Assembly: GCA_016712525.1 (NCBI GenBank)
Contig: JADJQX010000001.1
Coordinates: forward strand, 1,240,001-1,304,000
DNA from: Myxococcales bacterium
GTDB lineage: Bacteria; Myxococcota_A; Polyangia; Polyangiales; Polyangiaceae
Length of the DNA stretch: 64,000 nt
Reading direction: 5' to 3'
Within the stretch, counting starts at the first letter, position 1. Every line of letters begins with the position of its first letter. The notes below the pieces were generated by a model. It did not search any database. It saw only the letters and a program-made list of their open reading frames with translations, and had not been told where the DNA came from. The position numbers were made by a program, and so were the translations under genes. Below, in pieces: positions 1-8,542 of the stretch.

Positions 1-692
1 GCGCGCTGCCCCTGCACCGCGCTCTTGAACCGGTTTCCGTCGGCGGAGGTCACCCAGAGGGCGAGGTAGTCCGATTTCGGGTGCCAGAAGTTCTTCATCA
101 TGTCGAAGGTGGTCGTCGAGAGCGTCGTGTTGCCGACGGACACCTCGAAGAACGGATGGAGGGCCTCGTGGCGGCGGCCCGAGTAGTTGGTGCTGAGGCC
201 GCGAAAGGTGTCGTTCTCGTACATGAGCGCCTCGTGCTCCACGCAGGCCTTCTTGCGCGCATCGCCGCACGCATCGGCCGAGAACCCCTTTCCGTCGAGG
301 AACAGGAACGCGCCGAGCGCATCGCCCTTCCCGCGGTACGCGAGCCCGGCGACGAGCGTGGCCTCGGCGCGAATTCGGTTGTGCTCGTGGCGCTCCTCGG
401 TCGAGCCGTAGCCCTGCCCCTCGTACGCGTCGAGGATCTCGCGCGCCTTCTTCGCGTGGGCGATCGCCTCGTCCCACTGCGATCCGTCGAGGGCCGCTTG
501 CGCGAGGTCGAGCTCTTTGCCCGCGGGCTTGAGCGGCCTCCGGTCGTTCTCCTCCGCGCGGCTCGCCTTCGCGGCGGCCTCCTCGCTCGCGGCCTCCTTG
601 GGGCTGACGAACTTGATGCACGAGGCGAGCGCGAGGAGGGCGAAGCAGGCGACGAGGCGGTGCGGTCGAGCGACGGAGAGGACGGAGCCCAT
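1..692 (-). CDS. Lipoprotein, TPR-like, C-terminus beyond window edge
   Basis: Only about 230 N-terminal codons lie inside the window; the gene runs off the left edge. The ATG at 692 gives a short basic N-terminus, a hydrophobic core and a lipobox (LALASC, Cys25), so a lipid-anchored envelope protein is predicted. An Ala/Glu/Lys-rich helical stretch follows, then a helix pair around the motif QWDEAIAHAKKAREIL that resembles a tetratricopeptide repeat. No catalytic motif is visible. The start is supported by a TAGAAT hexamer six bases upstream and the absence of a Shine-Dalgarno, which suggests a leaderless transcript. Function unknown. Confidence 0.75.
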   Translation of the reverse strand, partial: MGSVLSVARPHRLVACFALLALASCIKFVSPKEAASEEAAAKASRAEENDRRPLKPAGKELDLAQAALDGSQWDEAIAHAKKAREILDAYEGQGYGSTEERHEHNRIRAEATLVAGLAYRGKGDALGAFLFLDGKGFSADACGDARKKACVEHEALMYENDTFRGLSTNYSGRRHEALHPFFEVSVGNTTLSTTTFDMMKNFWHPKSDYLALWVTSADGNRFKSAVQGQR

Positions 693-698
693 AGGCCC

Positions 699-704
699 AT
701 TCTA
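699..704 (-). promoter_or_regulatory. Putative -10 element, leaderless start
   Basis: TAGAAT lies exactly six bases before the ATG at 692, so transcription would begin at or next to the A of the start codon. No Shine-Dalgarno lies between. It is one of eight such arrangements in the window. Confidence 0.45.
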
Positions 705-816
705 CGTTCGACCGCGTCACGTTCTCCCTTCACGACGAAGGGAATTTTCCCGACCTCCCCGCCTGCCAGGCCCGCCCGGTTTGCATGTTCGTGAGCACAA
801 AGAAGCTTCTGGCGTC

Positions 817-1101
817 TTAGCGCACACGGCACACGCCACCCACGCACGCGCAGCGGCTCGCCTCGGGCACGTCGTACTCGCGGTTGCAGCCGATCTGGTT
901 CACCGCCATGGGTGGATCTCGGCGCGCGTGTGTGCACACGGCGGTCGCGTGGCACGGGTTCGACACGATCACGCACTCGGCGTCCGTCTGGCACGCGGGG
1001 CAGCTCGCGCCCGCTGTCGGGCAGTCGTCGCGGAGCTCTTGCTCCCCGAGGCACGCCACGATCGACACCGAGAACAGGGCGTACGGCCAGAGGGCGCGCA
1101 T
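817..1101 (-). CDS. Small Cys-rich lipoprotein
   Basis: A 94-residue protein with an N-terminal hydrophobic signal and a lipobox ending IVAC at Cys17, so it is probably lipid-anchored and periplasmic or outer-membrane facing. The mature part holds about eight further cysteines (for example CPACQTDAEC and CACVGGVC), a spacing that suggests disulphide bonding. Such short Cys-rich lipoproteins are frequent in Myxococcota and have no assigned function. A TATCTT hexamer sits six bases before the ATG at 1101. It is divergent from the DUF4105 gene starting at 1189. The much longer open frame through the opposite strand of that gene is a shadow. Confidence 0.7.
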   Translation of the reverse strand: MRALWPYALFSVSIVACLGEQELRDDCPTAGASCPACQTDAECVIVSNPCHATAVCTHARRDPPMAVNQIGCNREYDVPEASRCACVGGVCRVR

Positions 1102-1107
1102 GCCACG

Positions 1108-1113
1108 AAGATA
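1108..1113 (-). promoter_or_regulatory. Putative -10 element, leaderless start
   Basis: TATCTT is followed by six bases and the ATG at 1101, with no ribosome binding site between. Confidence 0.45.
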
Positions 1114-1188
1114 CCACGAGAGCCTCGCCGCGACCGCCGCGGCTCGGGATCGCGCGCCCCTTCGAACTGGGGTATACGCGGGCCCATC

Positions 1189-2361
1189 GTGCGACCGCTC
1201 CTCCGCGCCCTCCTCTCCTCGTGGCTCGTCGTCGTCTGCCTCGCGGCGCTCTCCCGAGACGCGCGCGCCGAGACGGCGATCGATCTCTACACCGTGGGGC
1301 CGGGCAGCTACCTCTACTCGGCGTACGGGCACTCGATCCTCTGCGCGCGCGATGCCTCGGCGAAGCCCGCCGAAGGCAAAGGCAAGTGCTACGACTACGG
1401 CGTCGCCGACAAACCGGACGAGCTCTACGCCTTCTGGGGCTCGGTGCGCGGGCGCGCCATCTTCGTCCCGATCTCGCTCGACGATCGCGCGCTCGTCGCG
1501 TTCTTCACCGATCAGGGGCGAGCCATGGAGCGGCAGGTGCTCCCCCTCTCGGCCGACGAGGCCTCGGCGCTCGCGGCGAGCCTCGAGCACGACGTCACCT
1601 CGCGCTTCGCGTACGCCTACCACCCGTACACCGCGAACTGCGCTTCGTTGCTCCGCGATCGCATCGACGAGGCCACCCACGGCCGCCTCCGCCCGGGCCT
1701 CTCTCAGCCCGGAGCCGCCACGTTTCGTCAGCGCATGGAGGTCGGCCTCTCGGGGCGCGCGTTCGAGCTCGCGGCCCTCTCGTTCATCCTCGGGCCCATG
1801 AGCGAACGCGCCCCGAACGGGTGGGAGGCCATGTTCACCCCCGAGGGTCTCCGTGATGGTGTGGCCGAGCGTCTCGGAGTGAAGGCCGAGCCGCTCGCCG
1901 AGCGCCAAGCCTACATTTTACCGACCTCGGTCACTGCGGGCAGGCTGCTCATCTTCCTCGTGGCCGGCGCGCTCTTCGCCGGGGTCCGCTTCGGCGCGCG
2001 CAAGAACCGCCTCGGCGTGGCGATCAAGGTCGTGGGCATCGTGCTCGGCCTGCTCGCCTTCCTCGTCGACGCGACGGCCCTCCTGTCCACGTGGCCGGAG
2101 CTGTCCCGCAACTGGTGCCTCGTCGTGCTGCTCCCGACGGACCTCGCGCTCGGCTTCATGAGCCCGCGTTGGCTCGTGCCGTACCTCAAGGCACGGCTCG
2201 GCATGGTGGTCGCGCTCGCGGCGCTCGAGGTCGTCTCGGTCGTGGGTCAGCCCGTGCTCCCGCAGGTCGTGCTCGTGGCTCTCCCCCTCGCGGCCATCTT
2301 CTTCGCCCTCCGCGCCACCGAGAAGGCCCCGAGCCCGAAGGCCGAACCGAGCGCGGCGTAG
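1189..2361 (+). CDS. DUF4105 (Lnb N-terminal type) membrane protein
   Basis: A 390-residue protein read from the GTG at 1189. That start gives a clean signal peptide (LLSSWLVVVCLAAL then ARA); the frame is open far upstream but that part has no sensible composition. Residues of about 30-190 match the DUF4105 or Lnb N-terminal periplasmic domain: a GPGSYLYSAYGHS motif, a YDYGVAD motif and a YHPYTANCASLLRDRID motif with the conserved Cys and His of a predicted papain-like or transglutaminase-like fold. About five C-terminal membrane segments follow. Enzymatic activity is inferred from the fold and is not demonstrated for this family. It stands alone, divergent from the lipoprotein at 1101. Confidence 0.8.
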   Translation: MRPLLRALLSSWLVVVCLAALSRDARAETAIDLYTVGPGSYLYSAYGHSILCARDASAKPAEGKGKCYDYGVADKPDELYAFWGSVRGRAIFVPISLDDRALVAFFTDQGRAMERQVLPLSADEASALAASLEHDVTSRFAYAYHPYTANCASLLRDRIDEATHGRLRPGLSQPGAATFRQRMEVGLSGRAFELAALSFILGPMSERAPNGWEAMFTPEGLRDGVAERLGVKAEPLAERQAYILPTSVTAGRLLIFLVAGALFAGVRFGARKNRLGVAIKVVGIVLGLLAFLVDATALLSTWPELSRNWCLVVLLPTDLALGFMSPRWLVPYLKARLGMVVALAALEVVSVVGQPVLPQVVLVALPLAAIFFALRATEKAPSPKAEPSAA

Positions 2362-2388
2362 GCCGAAAATCTCTTTTGTTTCGGTACT

Positions 2389-2991
2389 TTACCGTACTTC
2401 TTCGGGCGCCCCGTCTTCGCCCGGGGGGCGCGGCAAGAAGAGCCTCCCCACGGGCAGCTCGACGGCCTCGAACGGGGCGACGCGCGCGACCGCCGTGTCG
2501 TCGAAGGCGCCCGCATCGACCCAATTCCCATCGCGCAGCGTGAAGGTCTCGAGCGTCCGGGCGTCCGGGTCGACGACCCAATAGCTCGCCACGCCACACT
2601 GCGCGTAGAGCCGCCGCTTGTACACGCGGTCGCGCGACGCCGTGGACGGCGAGAGGATCTCGCACACCCAGTCCGGGACGACGTCGATCGGGCGCACGTC
2701 CGGGCTCACGAGGCGCTCACGCCTCCACCCGGCGAGATCGGGCCGGAGCACGTCGTGACGTGTGAAGCGCACGTCGACCTCGACGAAGATCCACCAGCCA
2801 CCCGGACCGCCGAAGCCGTCGTCGTCGTGGAACGGGCCGCCGACGAAGCGACGCAGGCTCCCTTGCGGGTTCGAGTGGCGCGGGAGCGGCGCGGGGGACG
2901 TGACGATCGCGCCGGCCAAGAGCTCGACCCGGGCGCCTTCGGGCGTGGCGAGGAGATCCTCGTACGTGGCGAGACGCGCGGCGTTCGACAT
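2389..2991 (-). CDS. Uma2 family (DUF820) nuclease-like protein
   Basis: A 200-residue protein of the Uma2/DUF820 family, whose fold belongs to the PD-(D/E)XK restriction-endonuclease superfamily. The N-terminal TYEDLLATPEG, the central FVEVDVRFTRHDVLRPDLAG and the later PDWVCEILSPSTASRDRVYKR carry the conserved Asp and Glu-Ile-Leu-Ser-Pro signatures, followed by YWVVDPDARTLE. The family is abundant in cyanobacteria and myxobacteria and has no settled role. The ATG at 2991 is preferred over an in-frame upstream start because the family begins near this point and because a TACGCT hexamer lies six bases before it. Confidence 0.82.
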   Translation of the reverse strand: MSNAARLATYEDLLATPEGARVELLAGAIVTSPAPLPRHSNPQGSLRRFVGGPFHDDDGFGGPGGWWIFVEVDVRFTRHDVLRPDLAGWRRERLVSPDVRPIDVVPDWVCEILSPSTASRDRVYKRRLYAQCGVASYWVVDPDARTLETFTLRDGNWVDAGAFDDTAVARVAPFEAVELPVGRLFLPRPPGEDGAPEEVR

Positions 2992-2997
2992 GCGTCG

Positions 2998-3003
2998 AGC
3001 GTA
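2998..3003 (-). promoter_or_regulatory. Putative -10 element, leaderless start
   Basis: TACGCT, six bases, then the ATG at 2991, without a Shine-Dalgarno. Confidence 0.42.
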
Positions 3004-3054
3004 CCACGCGGCTCCGCGCACGACACGTCACCGCCGGAGCGCCACCACGGCCAA

Positions 3055-4290
3055 TCACCGCACGATCGACGCGCACCCGAGGAGCACCTCGAGCTTCGGC
3101 GGGCGCGAGGCGGTGCTCGACTGCGCGCTCTCGCACGACGCCGGGCACAACACGACCTTCGTCGGCGCGAGCGGCGCGTCGTAGTGCCACCCTTCGGCGG
3201 CGCCGCAGTCACCCGAGGCGGCGACGCGGGGCACCGTCCGCGCCACTCCGTCGCCACCCGTGACGACCACGTTCACGCGCTCCGGGTCCACGACACCCGC
3301 TTCGGGCACGGGCATAGGCGTCTCGCAGGCGAGCCTCGCGTTCGCCACGACAGCCGTCGCGACCGCGTCGAAGAACGGCCCCCACGCGGCAGGCCCGTCG
3401 CAGAGCTGGGCACGCGCGCCGCCCGTCCTCGCCACGAGCGCCGAGTACTCGGAGCCCGACGTGGGCGGCTTGCTGCCGTCCGAGTAGGTGCAGCGGATGC
3501 TCGGGTCGGCCGTGGAGCCCCACCCGTAGATCCCGTGAAAAAGGTAACCTTTCCAGCCATTTGCGCGCGCCGGATGTAGGAGCCCCACCGGCAGCACGAG
3601 GCCGTTCGTGTAGGGGCTCGGCCCGCCCGGGAAGCCCTCGAAGCTCACGCCGGGGAAGCGCGAGTTGTCGTCGGTGACGAGCACGATGCTCTTGGTCGCC
3701 TCCTTGCGGAGCTCTTGCGACCACGGCACGCTCCCTCGCGCCTGCCCTTGCGTATACCCCTGCGTCTGGTCGAGCGTGCCGAGGAGCTGCTCGAGGGTCT
3801 GTGTACTGTACACGTCCATCGGCGCGTGGAAGAAGGTCGGGCCGTTGCCGCAGTCGGGCCCCCCGAGGGGCGGCGGCACGCAAATGGGGTAGCGCGCGCT
3901 CCCGCCGACGGTCGTCGGTGCCGTCCCTCGGAGCGAGAGCATGATCACGCGGTAGTCGATGCCGCGGCTCCCGATGCGCTGGGCGAACGCGTTGATGCCG
4001 GCCTGCACCTCGGCGACGGCCGGCGCCATGCTCGCCGAGTTGTCGACCATGAACACGATGTCGACGGGCAAGGGGGCGCGCTTCGCCTCGATCGCCGTCC
4101 CCGCGCAGCTCACGAAGCCGCCGTCGCTCCCGTCGAGACCCGCGTCGGGCGCGAAGATGGGCGTGGGGGGGCCCGTCGGCGTGGGCGGGACCGACGCCTC
4201 GAGCTCGACGGGCACGTAGACCACGCGCTCGCGAGAACCACACGCCACGAGCGGCGCGAGAACCAGCGCGACGGCGAGACCCTTCTTCAT
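3055..4290 (-). CDS. VWA-domain lipoprotein
   Basis: A 411-residue protein with a signal peptide and lipobox (LVACG, Cys17), a Pro/Thr-rich linker, then a von Willebrand factor A domain beginning near residue 75. The metal-ion-dependent adhesion site is visible as MVDNSASM (DxSxS), and later VLVTDDNSRF supplies the acidic metal ligand region. VWA domains mediate metal-dependent protein contacts. Here the protein would sit on the cell surface or outer membrane, possibly as an adhesin. The C-terminal 120 residues are Cys-containing and unassigned. This class of VWA lipoprotein is common in Myxococcota. No operon partner is evident. Confidence 0.8.
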   Translation of the reverse strand: MKKGLAVALVLAPLVACGSRERVVYVPVELEASVPPTPTGPPTPIFAPDAGLDGSDGGFVSCAGTAIEAKRAPLPVDIVFMVDNSASMAPAVAEVQAGINAFAQRIGSRGIDYRVIMLSLRGTAPTTVGGSARYPICVPPPLGGPDCGNGPTFFHAPMDVYSTQTLEQLLGTLDQTQGYTQGQARGSVPWSQELRKEATKSIVLVTDDNSRFPGVSFEGFPGGPSPYTNGLVLPVGLLHPARANGWKGYLFHGIYGWGSTADPSIRCTYSDGSKPPTSGSEYSALVARTGGARAQLCDGPAAWGPFFDAVATAVVANARLACETPMPVPEAGVVDPERVNVVVTGGDGVARTVPRVAASGDCGAAEGWHYDAPLAPTKVVLCPASCESAQSSTASRPPKLEVLLGCASIVR

Positions 4291-4474
4291 GGCGACGTGC
4301 TCCCACCCCGAAGCGCCGCGCGTGTGACGTACCCGCGACGACTTCGTTGCTCCTCGACCGTAGCACCGCGCGCTCCGAGCGCGAGCACCGGCCGCGAGCG
4401 CCTTCGGTAGGAAGGAGGCCGTCGACTTGTCGGCGCCCTCCTAGCGCGAGCGCCGGCTCCTTCGCGTCTCGCCC

Positions 4475-5386
4475 CTACCTCCGGAGCGCCACCACGGCCA
4501 CGCCGGCCAAAATAAGCACGCTCGACGCGCCCATGGTGCCCGTGGGCACGATCCCGAGCTGCACGTACGAGAGCGCCGCGGCGATGAGCGGCTGCAGGTA
4601 GATGTACACGGTGACGAGCGTCGGGTTCGAGCGCCCGAGCGCCCACGCGTTCAGCGCGTACGCGACGATCGTCGGCATGAGCAAGATGTAGATCACGAGG
4701 CCCCACCCGCGCGCCGTGAGCTCCGGCACCGCGTGCACGAGCGGGACGAGCCCGATCGGGAGGAACGAGAGCGCCCCCCACGTGAACGCCCACGTCACGA
4801 CGCGGAGCGCGCCGAGCCGTGAAATCGTCGACTTCCCCGCGACGAGGTAGCCCGAATAGAGCAGCGAGTTCACGGCGATGAGCAGCGCCCCCCGATCGAC
4901 CGTGCGTACGCCGGTGAGCACGAGCACCCCCGCGACGGCGAGCGAGAACCCCATCACCGTGCGCGCCCGGAGCCGCTCCACCCCGAAGAGAGCCGCCAAG
5001 AGCGACGTGCACACGGGGATCGTGGCCGAGAGCAGCGCGGCCGCGAAGGGCGTGGTCTTCCCGAGGCCGAGCAAGAAGATGGCCTGGTTCGCCGTGATGC
5101 CGAGCAAGCTGAGCGCGAAGAGCTTCGCGTGATCGCGCGGGGTGAGCGCCTCGCGGGGCTCCTTCGGCTTCGCCACGGTGTTCACGAACACCTGAAAAAA
5201 TAGGGCTCCCGCGAGCATGCGGGCCATGGCGATGGCCACGGGAGGGATCGCCTCGCCGCCCGACGCGCGCGGCATCATCGCCACCTTCGCCTCGACCGAC
5301 TGGGACGCGAACGCCACCTGAACGACGAAGAGCGCGGCGTGGGTCGCGAGGTCGGCCTTGGGCTTCGCCAGGGTGGACCTCGTCAT
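4475..5386 (-). CDS. EamA/DMT family transporter
   Basis: A 303-residue inner membrane protein with about ten hydrophobic segments arranged as two repeats, typical of the drug/metabolite transporter (EamA, formerly DUF6) family. Recognisable elements are the first-repeat NQAIFLLGLGKTTPFAAALL with ATIPVCTSLLAALFGVERL, and the second-repeat counterpart NPTLVTVYIYLQPLIAAALS. Members export small metabolites, amino acids or drugs; the substrate here cannot be read from sequence. The start at 5386 has a GAGGT sequence about ten bases upstream, so it is probably a leadered message. The gene is divergent from the cytochrome c maturation operon. Confidence 0.88.
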   Translation of the reverse strand: MTRSTLAKPKADLATHAALFVVQVAFASQSVEAKVAMMPRASGGEAIPPVAIAMARMLAGALFFQVFVNTVAKPKEPREALTPRDHAKLFALSLLGITANQAIFLLGLGKTTPFAAALLSATIPVCTSLLAALFGVERLRARTVMGFSLAVAGVLVLTGVRTVDRGALLIAVNSLLYSGYLVAGKSTISRLGALRVVTWAFTWGALSFLPIGLVPLVHAVPELTARGWGLVIYILLMPTIVAYALNAWALGRSNPTLVTVYIYLQPLIAAALSYVQLGIVPTGTMGASSVLILAGVAVVALRR

Positions 5387-5641
5387 CCGTGCACCTCGAA
5401 GGCCGAGCTATCCACAGGGCCTCCCCAAGATGCGCCCATTTCTCCCACATCGGGGTAGACTCCCCCGGCTTCTCCGCTCCCCACACGAGTGGCACTTTCC
5501 GTGCACCTTTCGTGGGTTTCGCGCGGCCCAGGGCTCAGCCTCAGCGGTTTTTCCCGGCGGCCTCGCGAAAATGCTCCGTTTTTCCCCATTTTCTACGGGG
5601 GGGCGGAACCCTACGGGCGGGGCTACGCCCCCGAGGTCGTC

Positions 5642-8542
5642 ATGTGGCAATCGTTCCCTCTCTTCGGTAGCTCGCTCCTCCTCGCCGTCATGCTGGCGGC
5701 CGCGTACACGTTCGCGGTCGCCGTGGGTGCCCACCAGAAGGGCACGGTGCGCGCGCTCCAATCGGCTCGCTTCGGCGCGTACGGCACCGTGGCGCTCATC
5801 GCGGTCGCCGTGGTGTGCCTCGCCTACGCCTTCGTGAGCCACGATTTCCGCCTCCGGTACGTCGCGCACTACTCGGACCGCGGCATGCCCACCATCTTTC
5901 TTTTCACCGCGCTCTGGGGTGGCCAAGACGGCTCGCTCCTCTGGTGGCTGTTCCTCCTCAGCCTCTACATCGGCGCGTGCCTCTTCTCGATGGGCAAAAA
6001 GCACCTCGAGCTCCAGCCGACCATCATCGCCACGCTGATGGGCGTCGTCATTTTCTTCTGCGTGCTCATGGCCTTCGCAGCCAACCCGTTCTCGACGAGC
6101 GTGGCAGGTGCTCGCAACGACGGAGAGGGTCTAAACCCACTCCTCCAGAACTTCTACATGATCATCCACCCGCCGAGCCTCTACGTGGGCTTCGTCGGGT
6201 GCACGATCCCGTTCGCGTTCGCCGTCGCCGCGCTCGTCACGGGGCGCCTCTCCGACGAGTGGATCAAGGCCTCGCGCAAGTTCACGCTCTTCGCGTGGCT
6301 CTTCCTCGGCATCGGCAACACGCTCGGCATGCTCTGGGCCTACGAAGAGCTCGGCTGGGGCGGTTACTGGGCGTGGGACCCGGTCGAGAACGCGGCGTTC
6401 ATGCCGTTCCTCGTCATCAGCGCGTTCGTCCACTCGGTCATGATCCAAGAGCGCCGAGGCATGCTCAAGGTGTGGAACGTCTTCCTCATCTGCTTCACGT
6501 TCTTCATGACGATCTTCGGCACGTTCCTCACGCGCTCGGGGTCGATCGCGAGCGTGCACTCGTTCGCGCAGTCGTCGATCGGCATCTACTTCGTCTACTT
6601 CCTCGTCCTCGTCGCGGCGTTCTGCTTCACGCTGATCCTCTACCGCTGGCCCGAGCTCCGCGATCTGCCTCCCACGCCTGCGCTTCGTAAAGCCGCGATC
6701 CTCACGGGCTGGTCGATGCTCGTGCTGCTCACCGTGTCGTACCTCGTCGCCACCAAGGTGGGCGGTCCCGCGCTCCCGACCGACGCGGCCTCCACGCTCG
6801 GGCCCGAGGGCATGGCCTCGTACAACCTGAAGCGCACGCTCATCAAGGTCGTGGTCTTCTCGCTGCTCGCAGGCGGCGCGGTCTACGCGGCGCTCGAGCT
6901 CGTATTCCGCAGGCTCACGACGCACCTCAAGCTCGTCTCCACGCTCCCGCGCTTCGAGTCGATCTGGTCGCGCGAGTTCACCTTCATGCTGAACAACTGG
7001 GGCCTCTTGAGCTTCATGCTGTTCGTGCTCGCGGCCACCACGTTCCCGATGGTGAGCGAGGCCCTCTGGAACGAGAAGGTCACCGTCGGCCCGCCCTACT
7101 ACAACGCCTGGGTGCAGCCGATCGGGCTCGTGATCTTCTTCCTCATGGGCGTCGGCACGCTCTTCGGCTGGAAGAAGACGAGCCCCGAGCTCCTCAAGAA
7201 GAACTTCCTCCGCCCCACGGCGATCACGGCCGTGTTCGCCGTGCTCCACCTCGCGTTCGGCAAGGCCCTCGGCTACCCCGCCATCGTGTGGAGCGAGGCC
7301 ATCTACGGCGGCGCGCTCGGCCAGGCCCTCCGCGCGTTCAACGCGGTCACGCCGCTCATCGGCATCGGCCTCTCGGTCTTCAACGCCGCGGTCATCGTGC
7401 AAGAGTTCGTGTTCTTGTACGCGGCCCGCGCGAAGACCAAGGCCGACGACACCCCGAAGATCCTCTACTACCTCGGCCTCCTCCCCGGCTTTGTCTACTC
7501 GATGGTCACGCTCCCGCCGACCTCGCGCCGGCGCTACGGCGGCTACATCGTGCACATGGGCATCGTGCTCATGTTCATCGGCTTCACCGGCAAGTCGTGG
7601 ACGGTCGACCAAGAGGCCTCGCTCGGCCCCGGGCAGTCCCTCGAGGTCGGCCGCTTGAAGCTCGAGTACAAGGGCCCGCGCATGGAGGTCGACACCGAAA
7701 AGCGCATGGTTTTCGCGGACATCCGCGTGACCGAGGGCGGCAAAGATCGCGGCATGCTCACACCGGCTAAGTTCATCTACAAGAAGATGCCCGAGTCGCC
7801 GACCACCGAGGTCGCGATGCTCCACTCGATCCGGGACGACCTCTACGTCGTCGTGGGCACCATCAACCCACAGACGAAGCTCGCGTCGCTGCAGGTGCAC
7901 ATCAACCCGCTCGTCGGCTGGATCTGGCTCGGGGCGCTCGTGCTCATCTTCGGCAGCATCGTGTGCATGTGGCCCGAGCTCCAGGAAGAGGAGTCGCGCG
8001 TGTGGCGCGTCACGCGAGGGGCCGCGGCGATCACGGCGAGCATCCTCATGGGCGTCCTCATCGCGCTCATGCCCACGCAGGCGTTCGCGCAGGGCACCTC
8101 GTCGAGCCTCCACTCGGGCACGGTCAAGATCGAGAACCCCAAGGAGAAGGAGATCTTCTCGGCGCTCCGCTGCATGTGCGGCACGTGCGCCCGCGATCTC
8201 CTCTCGACGTGCGCGTGCGGTGAAGCCGAAGAGACCCGCGAGCGCCTCCGCGAGAAGATCGCGTCGGGCCTCACGAAGGACCAGATCGTGGCCGAGTACT
8301 CGGCCCAGTACGGCACCGCGTCGCTCGCGATCCCGCCCAACACGGGCGCGATGCAGTCGATCTACGTGGTGCCGCTCACGGTCATCGCGGGTGGGGCCGT
8401 GGGCCTCGGCATGGCCTTGAAGAAGTGGCGCGGTCAGGCTAGCGAGCCGAAGGCGAAGCCGGGCAAGGCCAAGAAGGCCACGCGGGAAGACACCTATGAT
8501 GCCCGCCTCGACGCCGAGCTGAAAGACCTCGATGACGCCTGA
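5642..8542 (+). CDS. ccmF: Cytochrome c maturation CcmF-CcmH fusion protein
   Basis: A 966-residue membrane protein. Residues 1 to about 800 are CcmF, the haem lyase subunit that attaches haem to apocytochrome c at the periplasmic side. The tryptophan-rich haem-handling loop is clear (ELGWGGYWAWDPVENAAF, about residues 235-252), as is FLTRSGSIASVHSFA and the conserved tail YGGYIVHMGIVLMFIGF. Residues of about 835-905 form a CcmH-like thioredoxin-reductant domain with the motif LRCMCGTC followed by CAC, then one membrane helix and a Lys-rich tail. CcmF and CcmH are normally separate polypeptides. The ATG at 5642 is chosen because upstream codons do not resemble the family. The stop overlaps the next gene by 11 bases. 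Confidence 0.9.
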   Translation: MWQSFPLFGSSLLLAVMLAAAYTFAVAVGAHQKGTVRALQSARFGAYGTVALIAVAVVCLAYAFVSHDFRLRYVAHYSDRGMPTIFLFTALWGGQDGSLLWWLFLLSLYIGACLFSMGKKHLELQPTIIATLMGVVIFFCVLMAFAANPFSTSVAGARNDGEGLNPLLQNFYMIIHPPSLYVGFVGCTIPFAFAVAALVTGRLSDEWIKASRKFTLFAWLFLGIGNTLGMLWAYEELGWGGYWAWDPVENAAFMPFLVISAFVHSVMIQERRGMLKVWNVFLICFTFFMTIFGTFLTRSGSIASVHSFAQSSIGIYFVYFLVLVAAFCFTLILYRWPELRDLPPTPALRKAAILTGWSMLVLLTVSYLVATKVGGPALPTDAASTLGPEGMASYNLKRTLIKVVVFSLLAGGAVYAALELVFRRLTTHLKLVSTLPRFESIWSREFTFMLNNWGLLSFMLFVLAATTFPMVSEALWNEKVTVGPPYYNAWVQPIGLVIFFLMGVGTLFGWKKTSPELLKKNFLRPTAITAVFAVLHLAFGKALGYPAIVWSEAIYGGALGQALRAFNAVTPLIGIGLSVFNAAVIVQEFVFLYAARAKTKADDTPKILYYLGLLPGFVYSMVTLPPTSRRRYGGYIVHMGIVLMFIGFTGKSWTVDQEASLGPGQSLEVGRLKLEYKGPRMEVDTEKRMVFADIRVTEGGKDRGMLTPAKFIYKKMPESPTTEVAMLHSIRDDLYVVVGTINPQTKLASLQVHINPLVGWIWLGALVLIFGSIVCMWPELQEEESRVWRVTRGAAAITASILMGVLIALMPTQAFAQGTSSSLHSGTVKIENPKEKEIFSALRCMCGTCARDLLSTCACGEAEETRERLREKIASGLTKDQIVAEYSAQYGTASLAIPPNTGAMQSIYVVPLTVIAGGAVGLGMALKKWRGQASEPKAKPGKAKKATREDTYDARLDAELKDLDDA

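Noticed and set aside
5408..5416. CTATCCACA, one mismatch to a DnaA box, in the EamA-ccmF gap
   Set aside because: A single box without neighbours is not an origin; noted only because a stronger cluster lies upstream of dnaN.
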